Part shown: positions 14,190 through 28,600 of the stretch, piece after piece | Layout of the letters: every line of letters begins with the position of its first letter | How positions within the stretch are numbered: the first letter of the stretch is position 1 | Assembly (NCBI GenBank): GCA_013397795.1 | Contig: VZTJ01001623.1 | Location: 124,001-188,000 of the forward strand | From: Orthonyx spaldingii | Taxonomy: Eukaryota; Chordata; Aves; Passeriformes; Orthonychidae | Length of the DNA stretch: 64,000 bases | Reading direction: 5' to 3' | Translations under genes and position numbers: made by a program | Notes under the pieces: generated by a model | What the model saw: the letters and a program-made list of their open reading frames with translations, nothing else | What the model was told of the DNA's origin: nothing | Databases searched by the model: none

Positions 14190-14430
14190 TCTAGGAGTGA
14201 TGGCAACTTGCCCTCTTGGGCTCTGACCTTTCCCTGGTGCTGGAGAGCTCGGGGCAGTGACAGGGCTGTCGTGCCACCCCAGAGAGCACTGAGTTGGCAG
14301 GGACATGCCATTCCTCCACAGTGCTTTGCACCTGGTCCCCCCAGAGCCGTGCCAGGAGATGCCTCCTCATGTCACGCACAAAGAGCAGCAGCTGCAGAGA
14401 GCCCGTCACAGTGTTCAGCACAAGTTTACC
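14190..14430. other. GC-rich block of unknown nature
   Basis: About 240 bp stands out from the AT-rich intron by its GC content. Open frames cross it on both strands (92 and 62 codons plus, 76 minus), as expected from a low stop-codon frequency. The peptides are rich in Ala, Pro, Ser and Arg and match no family I know. There are no clear splice sites, promoter boxes or repeat signature. It may be an unrecognised repeat relic or a small regulatory block. Confidence 0.5.
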
Positions 14431-17149
14431 TCTTGAGGAAAAAAATAGTAGAGAGACTTCTGCTCTCTGTCACAGTATTTGATTAATGAGTGTAAGCATC
14501 ACCACTGACATAAAAGATATAAAAAACATTTTAACTGTATCACATGTGGGATTTTGGCAAAATCAGATGGTGTGTTAGTGATACATTACAGCCCGTCACA
14601 TTAAAAATCATGTCCATCAAAAAATATTTGAATTAAAAACCCTTCCATAACACAAAAAAATATTTACCCTTAGGACCAATATGAATTCTGGACCCTCACT
14701 GCAACTGAAAATTTCTTTCCACATTTCTATAAAACCAAGCAGCAAAGTAATCAAACCCGTAGTTCATAAATTGCAGCACACTGAAATAATTCAGGATTTT
14801 TCTTCAGCATTATAGACAGAGCTTTTTCAATTCCACTGCCACTGGAAAAAACCTCCACCTGATTATTCCCACATGAAATTATTTCTGTCAGAGCTGTCTC
14901 TGAACAAAGTTTTGTCTTTCAGTTATATTTCTATCAAGTCTTTTTCCTGGGTACACATGCTAATTCCATAGATTTCCACAGAGCAGGGTTCCAGTCTTCA
15001 GCATGCTTCAAACGAGATGCATCTATTCTCTTTTCATAAATGCATAGAGAAAAAAAAAAAAGAAAGAGTTTTGGTTCCAACACTGAGATTTTTCTGAATA
15101 AAACTTGTTCTTTGCCTTGTTCTACAAAGATGGCAACTTTCATTATCCTAATAAATTAACAAGAAAAGACATCTCCGTTGCAATCATGTTACATAAACAT
15201 CTCACCGATAGAGATATATCATTAGATTATATTTTAAGCTCCCATATGTCACTAGAATTCATGCTGAAACCACCTTACAATGCAATCTTTATGACAGATT
15301 TCTGTGGATTAACCAGCTTCCAGTTTTCTCTGACATTTTGTTAAAACTTTAATACTCTAAGCACCATCGTTTGACATGCTTTCTGCCACTACTTTTGCCA
15401 AGCACAAGCATATGCTACAACACAGCAAAGGCTGCTCTTTGACTTACGTCTTCTACCAAGAAAAATATTTTGCACTGACACTGCATATTGTTTTAAAAAC
15501 ACTTAGTTGAATAATATTTTATTTTATACATGTGGGACTTTGCTTCCACATGTTTTGTTACTTTTATCACAATCTCTTTAGATAGAGCATGTTAATAGTG
15601 TGAAACTCACTGACTCTTGAAATGTGCCATCACTGCCTTTCCCTATCATAGCAGAAACCTGCTAAGGTTAATCACAGGAAAGAACTGCTTTAACTAAGGG
15701 GCAGGACAGAATACAACACCCATAAAATGGTGATGACTGAAGACCAAAAACAGGCTCTTTCCCCTTTATGGCACAGAGCATAGATCACATTTCACAAGCG
15801 CACAGTCAGGGGAGTTCCGGGGTATATCCACATTTGAACAAAACGTATTGTTCTCCCATCTTGCTGAAGGCTGAATTTTTTTTCTTGAAAAATCTTAGGT
15901 TCATAAAGATGACTTCCAGATTTGAAATTACAGATACTGAGAAGTCGCATAGCACGAAGTATCTATAACTAGATTTCTGTTTCATTCCTACACGTTCATC
16001 TGAAAATTTCTGGAAATACTTGCTGCAGTATATGATCTTGAAATGATGCAGCATGTCATTCCCTCCCTTGCTGAGTCAGCTCTGTAAAGAACAGTGGAAC
16101 CACATCATCATCATTTCTTCTTCACCCTGGTACCCTTTGAGGTACTAGGACTAGCTAGAACTAATACCTGATACCCAAAAGAACGATTCTTTTTAAGCAG
16201 CAATATCAGAGGAAACTTTAAAATCAGGCGAACATCCTCCCCTAATCTCCAGAACAAAATGTTGTAAGCAAAGCAAAGTTAGAGAAATACATTAGTTCTT
16301 AAACAACAACCCAGAATAGTGCCAATTTCATGAACACCTAAAAGCCAGGAATACTGACAAACTGAAATTGCTCAAACCCCAGCAATGCCACTGTTAGTTC
16401 CTGAAGTCACGTTAAATAATATTGCACATTCTTATGGGCTTTTTGTTTCACTGTCATAAGCAACGGAAACAAAGACAACACACACAATAATGATGCAGAG
16501 TAGTAATTTCCCTCTCAGAAAAAACCCAAAAAAACCTAACCACCAAAACATCTAGTATTCATTCTCTTTTAAACTATTTTCATAGCACAGAAATTACACA
16601 CACAAGGTAACAGAAAGAGGATAACTACTTCCCTGGGCTATTCCAGACGAAAACCTGAGACAAATTTACAAAGTCACAGTAAGGCTCAACCTGTTCTGTG
16701 CCAGCAAATACTGAAAGATAAACATATCTGTGCATACCCAAATACTACTCAATATGTACAGCAATATACTTGTTATTTGCTGATGTTTGTATGCTCTTGA
16801 AGAGTACACCATCACAAGAAGAAAGTGTAGACAACCTTCTACTAGAAAATAAATCAAAACAACCTTTATGATCTTGGTTATACTCAGAGACACTCATTCT
16901 AGCTCTGCTTCAGACTGGTAGGAGGAAAATGCAAATATAGTCATTGAGTAAGACATGCTGAATTCTTCATCTGTTCATCAAGCCTTACTTTTGGGTTTTA
17001 ATCAACTGTTTATACAATGATCATTTCATGCTGGTGTATCCATCATTCACATAAAATCTATTTATCAGCAAGCTTAGGGGCAATTGTACATCCACAGTTC
17101 CTGTCAAATGGTTTTCTGTTTGTCTTGAAAGCCCTCCTGGTGTGGGCCT

Positions 17150-18040
17150 AAATGGGTGAAAGTCTATCCCTGCATCTCACTGGGGTTATCTTTGTACTTC
17201 CCATTCCTACCATCTCCACTTTGAACTTTCACTGCTGCAATTTCAGATCATCACTTCTTGTCCTAACCGACATCATAGAGAACAGATTGTCCTCTTCCTA
17301 TGCAGCAAATTTTGTGTATTACAAGATTCACATACCTCTTCCTTAAATTCCCCTTTACCAGAACAACTCTTTCTTCCTAAGTCATGTTTTCTAGGACTTG
17401 GGTTAACTTTTTTCTATGCCTCGGATATTCTCAAACTGATACAAATCTTCCTTGAGGTGTAGTCCTTGGAAGGACAGAGCCTGACCACCACATATTGCCA
17501 CTACGGGACAGAACAGAAAAATTCAGTTATTTTACAAATAGCACTTCCATTTATAGACCCTGATGTCAGCCTTACTATTCATGCCAAGGAATCAGCGTCA
17601 CATCAAAATCCATTATATCTCCCCAAGGCTGGACTTTTTATTTTGATTCCCACATCTCTACCCTGGGCTGCCATTTACACCTAGTTATTTCCCAGTTTTG
17701 AGATGTCAGTCTTAGATGTAAAATTGGGGATTTGATTTTTTGCAGGTCACCTCTCTAGCGAGAACCATGAAAACATAACTCTATCCTTTCAAGCTGCACA
17801 AATGTGTTGAAAGTTCCATAATCTTCAGATCATTAAATGAAAACAGTGAAGAGGGACTTAATAAAAAAACATGTTTCCTTCCTGTAAACTCAATCACATT
17901 CAAGTTATTTTCCAAATGTGGTTTTCTCTAATCTGTGTTTCTCCACCTTGTTTATAAGAATGTCATCCAATACAACATCAGGAACCTTATTAATGTCAAA
18001 ATATAGGACATCTACTGCCTCCAGCAAACAACTCTGCTAT
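17150..18040 (-). mobile_element. Ancient, degenerate CR1-like LINE relic
   Basis: On the minus strand, 18036-17900 reads E-A-V-D-V-L-Y-F-D-I-N-K-V-P-D, then I-L-I-N-K-V-E-K-H-R-L-E-K. This aligns with the CR1 reverse-transcriptase motif A (A-V-D-V-x-Y-x-D-F-S-K-A-F-D ... I-L-I-x-K-L), with the first catalytic Asp kept (codon at 17995-17997). Further along in element direction, 17480-17150 resembles the 3' part of old reptile-type CR1s read in antisense, with phrases such as cttcttgtcctaa, catagagaacagattgtcct and gtcatgttttctagga. The segment between them (cccagttttgagatg near 17695) also looks CR1-like. Order and orientation agree, but spacing is shorter than in an intact element, so internal deletions are likely. 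Identification is from memory of such repeats; the subfamily is not assigned. Confidence 0.75.
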
Positions 18041-21000
18041 TCACAAACCATCCAGGCACCACCACATGGGACCCACTCATGAACAGGAGTGTTAGGTTCA
18101 AAATGGAAAAGCAGTCACAAAAACAGGAGATATTTGCATTGGCAGGGGGTAGATATAGAGAGCTGACCATTTTTGCAGACTAGAGGTTTAAAAATACTAA
18201 TTGGGTAAATAATTCTGTTGCTAATTTAAAATCATTAATATTTCCAACTCTTACTGTGACTGCCAGAGGTGATTTTTCTCTGGAGACTGTGCCTCTAACA
18301 GTGCCATTGTGCTGGCTGCAGTCTCGAGGGCTCCTCAGCTGGCATAGAGGGTGCAAGGTCTCACTGTGCTGCCACCTTTGCAAACACTCTGGTGCATGTT
18401 TTATTAAAAAAGGTTTAGAAAGGAGAGCAATCCCTTATTGATGATTCAAACACAAGAACTCTGAAAACAAATAACAGCTTCAGCATGGAACCATCAGTAG
18501 AGAGATGGAGTTATGGGGACACTCCCCATAACGTGGCAGGGCAGACACACAAACTGCATTCACTCTTGACATTTGTGCCACAACCCAGGACAGACCGTTA
18601 AAGACAGCAAGGAAAAATCTAGAAACAGCATTTCTGAGCGAGGCACGTTACTACTCCACTTATCAGAGCAGGGGGATAGACATACATGCATTTACTCCTA
18701 CAAAGGCAAGTGGTGACAGAAAACATAGAAAAAGGCAATGACAATCAAAAATCCAAACAACCCAGAACTGCTTTCATAGCCAAAAAGGTTACTTGCCAGT
18801 TTTCTGTGGGCTGACATCCTTTTAGGAAAATATACAAGAAAAACCTTCTGGTTTGGTCATATGTAAGGACATCACAGGTCATTTAACGTGTCTGGAGTTA
18901 TGACACAAATCACAAGAAATTCAAGTAATCAGCATGTCTGGAAATAACACGGGAACATGAAAGGAGTCAGTTTGGTTTACAATAGATGGATAATAACTGC
19001 AAAGCTGATGCTGGGCTTCCATCCTGACATTGTTGGATTTATTAGCAAATTGTTGGGCTGTGAGTGCACAAGAATGCAGAGTTTGTGGAACTTTAAAAAA
19101 ATCCAGATGCTTTAGGAATAGGTGAAATTTTACAGATATGTGCAAGACTTTTTCATTGCTCAAGAGGCCCTCAAGATAACATTACTCTTCTTTTATATAT
19201 GAGAAAAAGAGCGGTCAAGTTAGTGTTCCCCCTCTTTCGTGCACTGAACATTAATAAGCAAGAAGAGATATTCTAAGAAATATTTATATTTCACTCTAAC
19301 AACCTGAAAACTCAAGTCATCAACATCAAGCATACAGCAAGCAAAGTGGCTGGGTTCCTTTTTAGGAAGATTAGAGCCCTTCATGTTCAAAAAAGAGAAT
19401 ATTGAGAAAGGCACCAACTCCAATAGACCATCTTTTCTCTCTTGCAATAGCTTGGAAGTTATAGAACTTTTTTCATTCTTTACTATCATCATTTTTCAGA
19501 GATATCATACAGAGAACACCGACAGGTAAAAAATAGGTATGGAATGAATAACCCTGTCCCCTAGATGAAATATTCAACCATTAACAAAATTTATGGAAGC
19601 ACAAGCATGTGCATTCCATAAGCCAGCATGTCTACTCTTACAAAAAAATATTCCTGAGATAGCTACCTGATCATATACCTCCCAAGGCCTTTTTGCATTA
19701 GTTTGAACAACTTAAAATACAAAAATATGTAATTTAGCTGCAGACACACAGTAAATATCACCAGATAATTTCCTCATCAAAAACTGCTGTAAGTAAAGAG
19801 AACTTCTACTTAAATGCATTTAACTAAACTGTTACATTTATTCTGAAAACCAGACCAGTTTTAAAAATTAGTATTTATTTTAGCATTTCTTCCCTTAATT
19901 GTAATGCTGTATGGTCAAACACTGCTATATGGATAGATTGAGAGCTGTCAGTCAAGAAGGATTTCATGTTGTATACACTGAGGCACTGATGCCAAATTTA
20001 GGAAACAGACAGTCACAGGACATAGGATCCCCTTGAGACAACACAAGCACCAAACCCTGCCTTGTCCAGATGGTAATTGGAGTAGACAGACCTCGCACCT
20101 TTGACATCTACAAGTAGCCATCAAGAAAAGACTGCGCAAGTTTCTCTCTGAACAGTGAAATTCTCATTTAGCCACTCTGTCACATGGATGACACCAGAAT
20201 ACTTCCATGGGTAAAACTCCATACACTGATGATATGTTCCAAAGAATCTAGAATACAAACCCATTTATTAAATTCTCTGGGTATCACCACACATCACCAA
20301 TAAGAGGTATTATGACAGACCAACAACACTCAGTTCAAAAGAGGTACAACACACTTCAGACCGTGTGTTCCAGGTGCAACAACGATGTCTTGAGATGGGA
20401 ACATCTCTTACACAAACCTCTTCAAAGGGTGATGGCTTTTGGTTAACATTTATTTGATCAGATTTTAGTGAGAGATAAGGACTCTGACTCTCTTTTAGCC
20501 ATATTGACCAGAAAACTACACTGACATCAGCCGTTCCCATCGCAAACAAAATCAGACCTTTAAAGTTCCACACAAGCTGTAGGAAATAACACTGACTTGT
20601 TGACAGATCTGCCTTCTGCAGACAGCTGCAATGCAGTGGACAAAATTTAAGACAACCAAGGGGCTGAAAATAGTCCAGGTTAAAGTACACAGAGCTCCAC
20701 ATCAGCTCATCTGCCCTTCTTTGATTCTGTAGGAACAGATGTACACTATCTGCTAATTATCTTCCTCTATGCAACTGACTCCGATATTTTGCTCAGATAT
20801 TTTTACAGCATACTTTGATATTTTTATCATGATTGGAAAAACAATTTAGATAAGGAAAGATCTAACTAAAAGGCTTGCCTAGTCATCATTCTCAATTATT
20901 TAGGGCTTACATTCATCCTTCCTATGGAAGCAGTTTGCAATCTATTCTGAACAACTCCCTAGGAATGACAGAGCTCGAGCTGAGAGCTGAGCTTACTCCT

Positions 21001-22475
21001 GCGAAGGTCAGACACTCATGGAACAGCCAATATGCACTAGAAGATTAGGAAATTTGGATATATATTTGTAATAGCAGAATTATAAGCCCTTAATACAAGG
21101 TATTGTCTCCTTTTTTCCAGATTGAGTTCATTTTAGGTGGTCAAGAGGTCTCATGTGTTGACGCATGAACATGTGGAACCAGCACTGCTGTATTTTCAGT
21201 TCCAGCTGGAGCCTCCCTAGTGAGCTGTGTCCTACCTTCTGGCTAAAATACTTGCCACAATCATCCAAATCCCTGAAGGTAAAAAGGACTTAAAAAAACC
21301 TCAAAACCCCAAACATATTAAAAAACAAAATCACGTAGAACAAACAGTTGCTCTAGGTTGCCTTGCGTTCAAGGAAAACATGCTGCATTCCAAACCACAG
21401 TATTTTCCCTGTAAGAGAAAGAAATATCACAAAGTGGCATTGTTTCTATATAACCTGACATCCTACTCACTTCTAGAGCAGCCATGTTAAGATCTCAGTA
21501 TTCATTCACAATAACACTTTTCTAGTCCAAGAATAAACAAACTCACGGAAGTACTCAGAGGAGCTTGGCTTGGTGGGAGGTGCTGGATAATGCTCAAGCA
21601 GGAAAGACAAGTGCACCAGCCCTTTCAAAAAAAGCTCATCTTCCAATAGCAGATTTCATATCCAGAAAAAAAAATGCAGTTTTAATCAGCCTAGAGAGCT
21701 CCCTGTAAAAGCAAGTCATTCTAAGATATAAAGTATGAAAACACGTTACAATACCTGTTCATATGTGGCCATTAAAACGATGAAAATCATCCTTAAATGA
21801 TAATTACATCACTGTTTTTACATTTTAATGTCTGGCAAAATTATGGCCATACCATTTGCAACAGGAAAATTGACCTAATTTATCAAATATCTTTTTTTAA
21901 TTCCTTAAAAATCAAAAGCAATTTGACATCCAGCCATAGAACAAAATGTCCCTGAGTACAGTTTCAAGGCCAACTAAGAGCTAGTACATATGTAAATATG
22001 TGCAAATAGGAACTCACTGTTCAGTTACAAAGACCTATCTTCAAAAAAAAGTGACTGAAAGTCTGTTCGTGGATCACTCAGCAGCACAAATTGACAGGAA
22101 TGTGCACAGTACAAATGCTACTTATATTTGCATCACTTTCAAGAATCCCCATCCAAAATACAGGGTTTTTTTTTTAAAGCATAATATTTTTAATATATAA
22201 TTTTTGTATGTGAAAATGGAAAAATTAGCTGACAGGCATTCAGATCTCACAGTCATCTTCTCTCAGATTTTAAAAACTTCCCATGTTTTGTTGTGTTCAT
22301 TATTCCATTACACTCATAATGAAACACAGATACAAAAGTTAAAAACACTGTTTTATTTTTTAAAGAAAGTTAACATATTTAGGAAGCACCTTATTCTTTC
22401 ATAATGAAAGCAAGTTTCCCACACCTATACAATCAATTCTACAGCAGTATCAGCAGTACATGAAGGGTCATTGAC

Positions 22476-22615
22476 AGGGGAAAAGGGGGAAAATGGGAAA
22501 AGGGGAAAGAAAATGAGAAGAAGAGAAGAGAAAAAGAGAGGAAAAGAGAAAAAGAGAATGAAAGAGTGGGAGAAAGAGAAAAATATCAAAAGAGCAAAAA
22601 AGAAAAAAAAAGAGA
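22476..22615. repeat. Polypurine tract (GGGGA/GAAA/GAGA-rich) with G-quadruplex motif
   Basis: About 140 bp of the plus strand is nearly all purine, with only a handful of pyrimidines. Its left end has four G runs (22477-22480, 22485-22489, 22495-22497, 22502-22505) with loops of 4-5 bases, satisfying the usual quadruplex pattern. The transcribed RNA of GABRB2 would instead be a long C/U tract rich in CUUUUC and UCUUCU, a typical binding sequence for PTB-like splicing repressors. Open frames across it are artefacts of composition. Confidence 0.9.
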
Positions 22616-25600
22616 TGGCTATCCTGTACATAGCACACTACAGCATAAAACGCTAATTTTGGACATAGTGAAATGCCAGCTGTGCTGCCATCATAGTAAA
22701 ATGTAAAACCCAGTCCTTTAATACCATCTTCCCAACAATGAATAAAAATAGAGATAAGTAAAAGATAGTTCTTCTTGGACAGCAAGACAACAGCATTGAC
22801 AGGAAGTTAGGTTGATTTTGCAGAAGAGTGTCATGCATTTACCTATTATACTGTGGAACTTGCAGGACTTGAAAGTTGTTATTGAAACCTGAAAGCAAAG
22901 CAATACTCTAGTTAGTACATGTGCACAGTACAACCATTACCTACTGTGCTACAGCAACATAAACAACTTACAGCATGAAGACATTGCACTTGCAGCACTT
23001 TGATGCACATCTGTTCCCCTGCACATTCCTGTTAGCTGTATGTGGAGAATGAGAAGTTCCTTGGCATAGATACCATCCCTAGGACAATAATTCTGATCGA
23101 ATAGGAGTCACTAATGTTACTCTGTATATTACTCATTTTTGGTCTGCAAAGAAAGGAAGATAGAGAGGGACCATAAGTATAATGAAAAATAAAAATCTAG
23201 TGTTGTACTCTCCGCCCCTTTACAGACTTTCCCCCAAACTGTGTGTCAGGAACAGGTTACAAGTCCAGACACAAAAAAAAAAAATCTCTAAAGGAATAAA
23301 ATCATAATTCACAAGTGAAAATGTAGCTTACCAGCATTTCAGTATCTCTCAGGTTGTCTGTGTAGTATTTTGGTGCAGATCATTCCTCCAGAAGTCACTG
23401 TTGAAGGGATGATTGTTCCAGGCTGTGCTCAGCAGAAACAAACTCTTGCTTCCTTGCAGTTGCCTGATTTTCATTGATGGGCTTCCACACAGTCAGATTC
23501 AGGTGCCTGCTGTGTTTTTATGAAACTTGTTCCCACAGCTGTCCACAATAGGTGTGCTTGCCTTGAACAAATCTGTGTCTGATGTTGGACAAACAATGTA
23601 TGTTGACTGTCAACTGTTTAAGGAAACTGGCTAAAAAGTGGTGACTTTACCAGGAAACTGACAAGTAAGTTTATGCAAATCCACCAAATACTCAAATAAT
23701 CAACTTCTACACATCAATGAAGTGCCTAGATTCAGCAGAGTACTTGACTCCATTCATGTAATTGCAGACTTCTACTGTTGCAAGAACTTATTTCCAATGT
23801 TGCACGGTCCCAGCTCACATCACCCCAGAGTGGAAAGGTGTGTTCTTACACATAGAGCCAAATACTGAGTCCCATATTGTTTATCTGTTACGTTACTCTG
23901 GTTTTATGCGAGATTATTGCCGTAGGCTCAGGCAACATCTCGAATTCTGGCTGCAGTGACACATCAGTCACAAGATGAGACAGGCTTGTATGAGAGCAAA
24001 TGCATACAGTGGATTGCTCTGCAGCTGAGCAGTAGAAGTATGACATACCACAAGTTCCAAATCTCTGCATTTCCAATACATTCCTGCAAAGCTGACTAAT
24101 TATATCGGTGTTCCACACTCAGTAAAGACAACTTGTATGTTGTACAGTCATAGAACATTGAGAATTGTCTTTTAAATGAATATAACAACAAAGATGTTAC
24201 TGAACCAAACATCATAATGAAAATTCTGAGATCATTATCCAGGGGAAAAGAACCCTTATTTTGAGAGTTTTTAAACCACAGCAAGCAATGACAGAGGCAC
24301 TTCAGTCTATATAATGGGAATAGTACCGGCGTAACTGAACAAAGAGATATGAAACAAATCATACCACACCAGATCATACATGGAAGAAAAACTGTATAGT
24401 TAACTCTTTGTTAAATTACAAGGCTACTTGTACAATACTCTTCAAAGGTCAACCCTTCCTCAACCCAAATCTAATGTCATAATGAAAACTAAGATGATCT
24501 TATTATTCACTCTGACTTCTACTTGCTGAAACAAAACCAATGAAATTGTTTTCCTGTTCAGTGACCAATGATGCAATATTTTGCATTTGAGCATCAGTTA
24601 GAACAAGTAAAGAAAATTTGGAGTTTGGAAAAAACCAAAACTAAACCACCCAAACAAAAAACTCCAACCCTGCTGGAGAATACAGATATTTCTTTTCTTT
24701 AACAAGAGCCACTGAGGAGGGTTAAGCTCATATTTGAGAGATGAATCTCCAACTCATATTCTAGAAACTTAGGCCAAATGGACCAGTATCAGTGATCCAA
24801 ATACAGAGCACATTCACCAGTCTGGTCATTTGGCTTGCTCCTCAAGCAGCAAAACAAATTCTTTTCAGAGAAGGAATTTAATGAGTGTTGCCACATTTTG
24901 TCCCAGTCCATCCGCTGTCCGTGGGGAAAAAAGGGACACCTTGTCAGGGTAGGATAAGAGTTGATCCCATTTTGCTAGTTGCTATTGTTTTGTAAACAGG
25001 CCAAAACAGCTTGTCAAATTTCACCTGAATCCACAGATTTGCAGTGACTCAAATATTCATTTTCTCATCTGTCCCCCAGTTAAGTAATTCCGCATTAGCT
25101 GAACAGCGCTAGCAAGGGCATTGGCATTAACTCTTTGCTGTTATCAGTGACCACAGGCAAATACAGATCAGACTGACAACAGACTCAAGTGTCCTCCTGC
25201 CCCTAGATGTTTTGAAAACTCATCTAAAAAATTTAAATTCATTCTTTAATGTAATTGATGAACAAAGACAATTGTAGTAGGAAATAAAATTACTGTAGAA
25301 ACATATTTCACTTCTTTTCACAGCTATGTGATCACCGTGTGATAGTCACAGTTTGCATTGTCTTCTAAAGCAAAAGACCTGAGGTCAAGGGATGCCAGCA
25401 CCTGATAAATATTAGTATTTCATAAAACCTGTAGCATGTTGAAGAAACTATTTCGTTTTGAAAAAGATAATAGCCTGTTCAAGTAACCTGACACCATGGA
25501 GAACAAGCCATTATGAGCTTTCAGGACCACTGCCATACCTTACAATGGTCTAAAAAAAATTTTAAAAGAAGAACCTAACAACACGTGCACTCCAAGGAAA

Positions 25601-28600
25601 ATAATAAAAACAAAGTATAATCTCAGATCATACACTACACCCTGCTAAGGTATGTAACAATATCACAGGACTTTTCCAATAGCACTTATAAATACTTATT
25701 TTTCTTGAAGAAGTCACCAGTTACAAGGCATTTGAAAAGAACGTCAGAACTGCAGAAAAAAATTTGCCTAGAGTATAACATTTTGTAACTGAGATCCCCC
25801 CCAAAAAAACCCCAAAAAGGTGAATACTTACCTTGTAAAATTCATACCTTCTCAAAACAGGACTATAAAGTGCTAATCCATCAACTTTCCACACTTCTAC
25901 ATAATTTATTGGATATAAGATTATCAGAGCTTTTGTTAGAAATATATTCTTTTATTTTGAAAAATATCTTTCTGCACCATCAGACATGCCTTCCTGGACA
26001 TATAATTTTTTCCCCAAACCTTAGCAAATACATGTGATACTTTCTGAATATGAACTTTTTGAAAAGTGCCCTTTTTGTTTCCAATAATCCCTTGAGAAAA
26101 CAAAGGGTTATTTGTAATAAGGAAAAATTTAGTCTTGTTCAAACTGAATATAAAAGGCAAAATGCATTAAAAGTTTTCAAACCATTCGCATTTTGTTTCT
26201 ACGTTTTTATAAGTGTTCTCCATATTTGACTGTAGAATGATAAAAAAGAGAAAAAAAATTCCACTTAAGACGATGAATTTCTCTGTGGAAGTCTGTGTTG
26301 CCGGTATAGTCTAGGGCTGACAGGCACAGATCAGATATTTGTATACTGCATTCCCTTTTAGATTTAACTCCAGGTTGCTTGAAAGCATTAAGAGTCTTCT
26401 GCAGAACTTCTGTATAATTCTTTCTTCATTTGCAAACAGTACAGCACCTTGTTTGTGCTAGAAGAGCTCCCAGGATGCAGAGACTACTGCAAAGACGTAC
26501 TAAGATATAATGAAAAAAGGAAAATACTTCCCTCTTGCCTAACTATAGGGTAATATACCTCAGGTGTTATTTGAGCTCCAGTCTGAAAGCTCAACCAAAG
26601 TCCCCAGCTGGGTGTGGTGGTGTGTATTATCAAAACCTTACAAACACTGCTTCACTTGTACACAGCCCACCCCGATCATACGCACTGATGGTGAGCCTAA
26701 ATTTCCTTCCCCTCTTCAGACTACCCAGAAGAATCATCTACTGCTGGGGATTATTTTAGCTCTTCCTGAATCATCCTATCTCCACACTGAAGAGGAGTCA
26801 AGGATTTCCTGTTCATTTTCAGTGTGCATTATGCCACTGAAATTATACCTTTTCTCGTCTCAGCATACTTGAGATGAAATTACTGAGGACAAATAAAGAA
26901 CAAAGTACCTGTCCCAAGGAAGACACACTTAAAGCTGATGGTGCCAAAATGGCAATGGACATAGGTGGAATTCATCACTGGCAAACAACCCATGTCTCTT
27001 CTCCACACACAGTTGCTGTACAGGTTGAATTGGCACAGAATCCAAACCAGGAGCTCTGAACATGGAGAAGATGAAAAAAGGGGTGCTTTGATAAGACCAC
27101 CTTCTGCTGATAGAGGAACATCCTCTCTGCAAGGGCCACGATGCAAAACTGACTCAGCTGAAGAGACAAAGGGGATGAGCTACACATTAAGTTTGATAAA
27201 ACGAAGGAAAAAAACCCACCCCAACTTTTAAAATTCAATCTGTCAGTGGCCCAAGAGTCATGTGTTTAGCTTTCCACTTACTGTGCAATTGTTGGAAGTG
27301 ACGTGCTCCCATGGCATCTTCCTATGATGAACACTTCACCCCCGGGGATCAGCAGAGTTTCTTGCCTGGCTTCAAAAACATTTTCGTCTAACCCAGAAAA
27401 GCCTTGCCTGGTCAGCTCCTGGAGTTCTACCATTTGTCCCATGTGACCTGATTACAGCTTTGATCGATGGCCAGAGCAGCCATCTGCAAAGTACTCAAAG
27501 CTTCAGCAAAAGGCTGCTTTGATTTCTTTTCAGTGCCTTAAAAGTACTTGTAAAGTCACCTTGAGCACACAAAGATGACTTCTGTTTCTCTTGTTGATGA
27601 GCTTCACAGATGATCTGATTAGAAAGTGTTTGGTACTGGGCTGCACTGCCACAGGGAGGAATGATACTCTTTCAGCCCTGTTTCTGGCTTTTTCCAGATT
27701 CTCTTACTGAAAGGAAGTTTTTAACCTAGCGTGCTTCTCTGCTGGTTTTGTCATGAAGTAGAAAAAAAAAAAAAATCTAATGATTTCTCCTCCAAATACT
27801 CCAGGCTTTTACATAAATGAAATGTCCTGAAAACAATTATTTCTCATTCATCAGCAAAGCAGTCCCTCCTGCCTGTCCGTTTGTGCTTTTCCCTGGTCAG
27901 TACAGCCCATGGGGAGCTCCCTGTCTGCTAAAGCTCCCAACAGCAGGGCTTGGATGTGCTTTTTTAATGCCACAACTTTAATAAAACTATGGAAAGTGTT
28001 TTGGAGGATATGCTTCTGAGGAGAAGCTCAGTGCATTCTTGTTTGTTCCCCAGCAACAAAGAAATGAAAAAAAAAAAACCCAAAAACCACACTGTCACAG
28101 GGCAGATTCTGAATTTTACCTCAACATAACATAAATATAGCTAGGCCAAACACATTATGAAACAAGATAAGAAGGAACTAAAGTAAATTTTTGTCTTTAT
28201 GTGGCACCAGATAATTGAAATGAACAAAGGTCCAGATGTACCAGATGAATCTTGAATAATTGCATTTAAAAATATTCAAAAGAATCACAATAATTTCTGT
28301 TATGCTAGAGGATATGCAATATGATATTTTATTAGTTTATAGCAATGTGAAGTATTCATCAAACTCCCTTGTACTTCTTTTTGCCTTTGAGCTCCCACTA
28401 GTCTTATGGTTGATTAGCTGAGATATTCCTTTCAACAGTTACAATTCCAGAGAGGCAGGAAACAGCAGAGAAATAAAATTATTCTCAAGAATCATCAGAA
28501 ACTTAGCAATGCAAACTGCACTGGTAGCGGTAGGGAGAAGTATTTACTGAGTCAAGTCAATACTCAGCTAAAAGAAAAAAGCTCTCTGTTGCCTGCAAGT

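Noticed and set aside
20310..20702. A 130-codon minus-strand open frame
   Set aside because: The peptide is cysteine- and serine-rich with no recognisable motif and no splice or start context. In 64 kb and six frames, one or two such frames are expected by chance.
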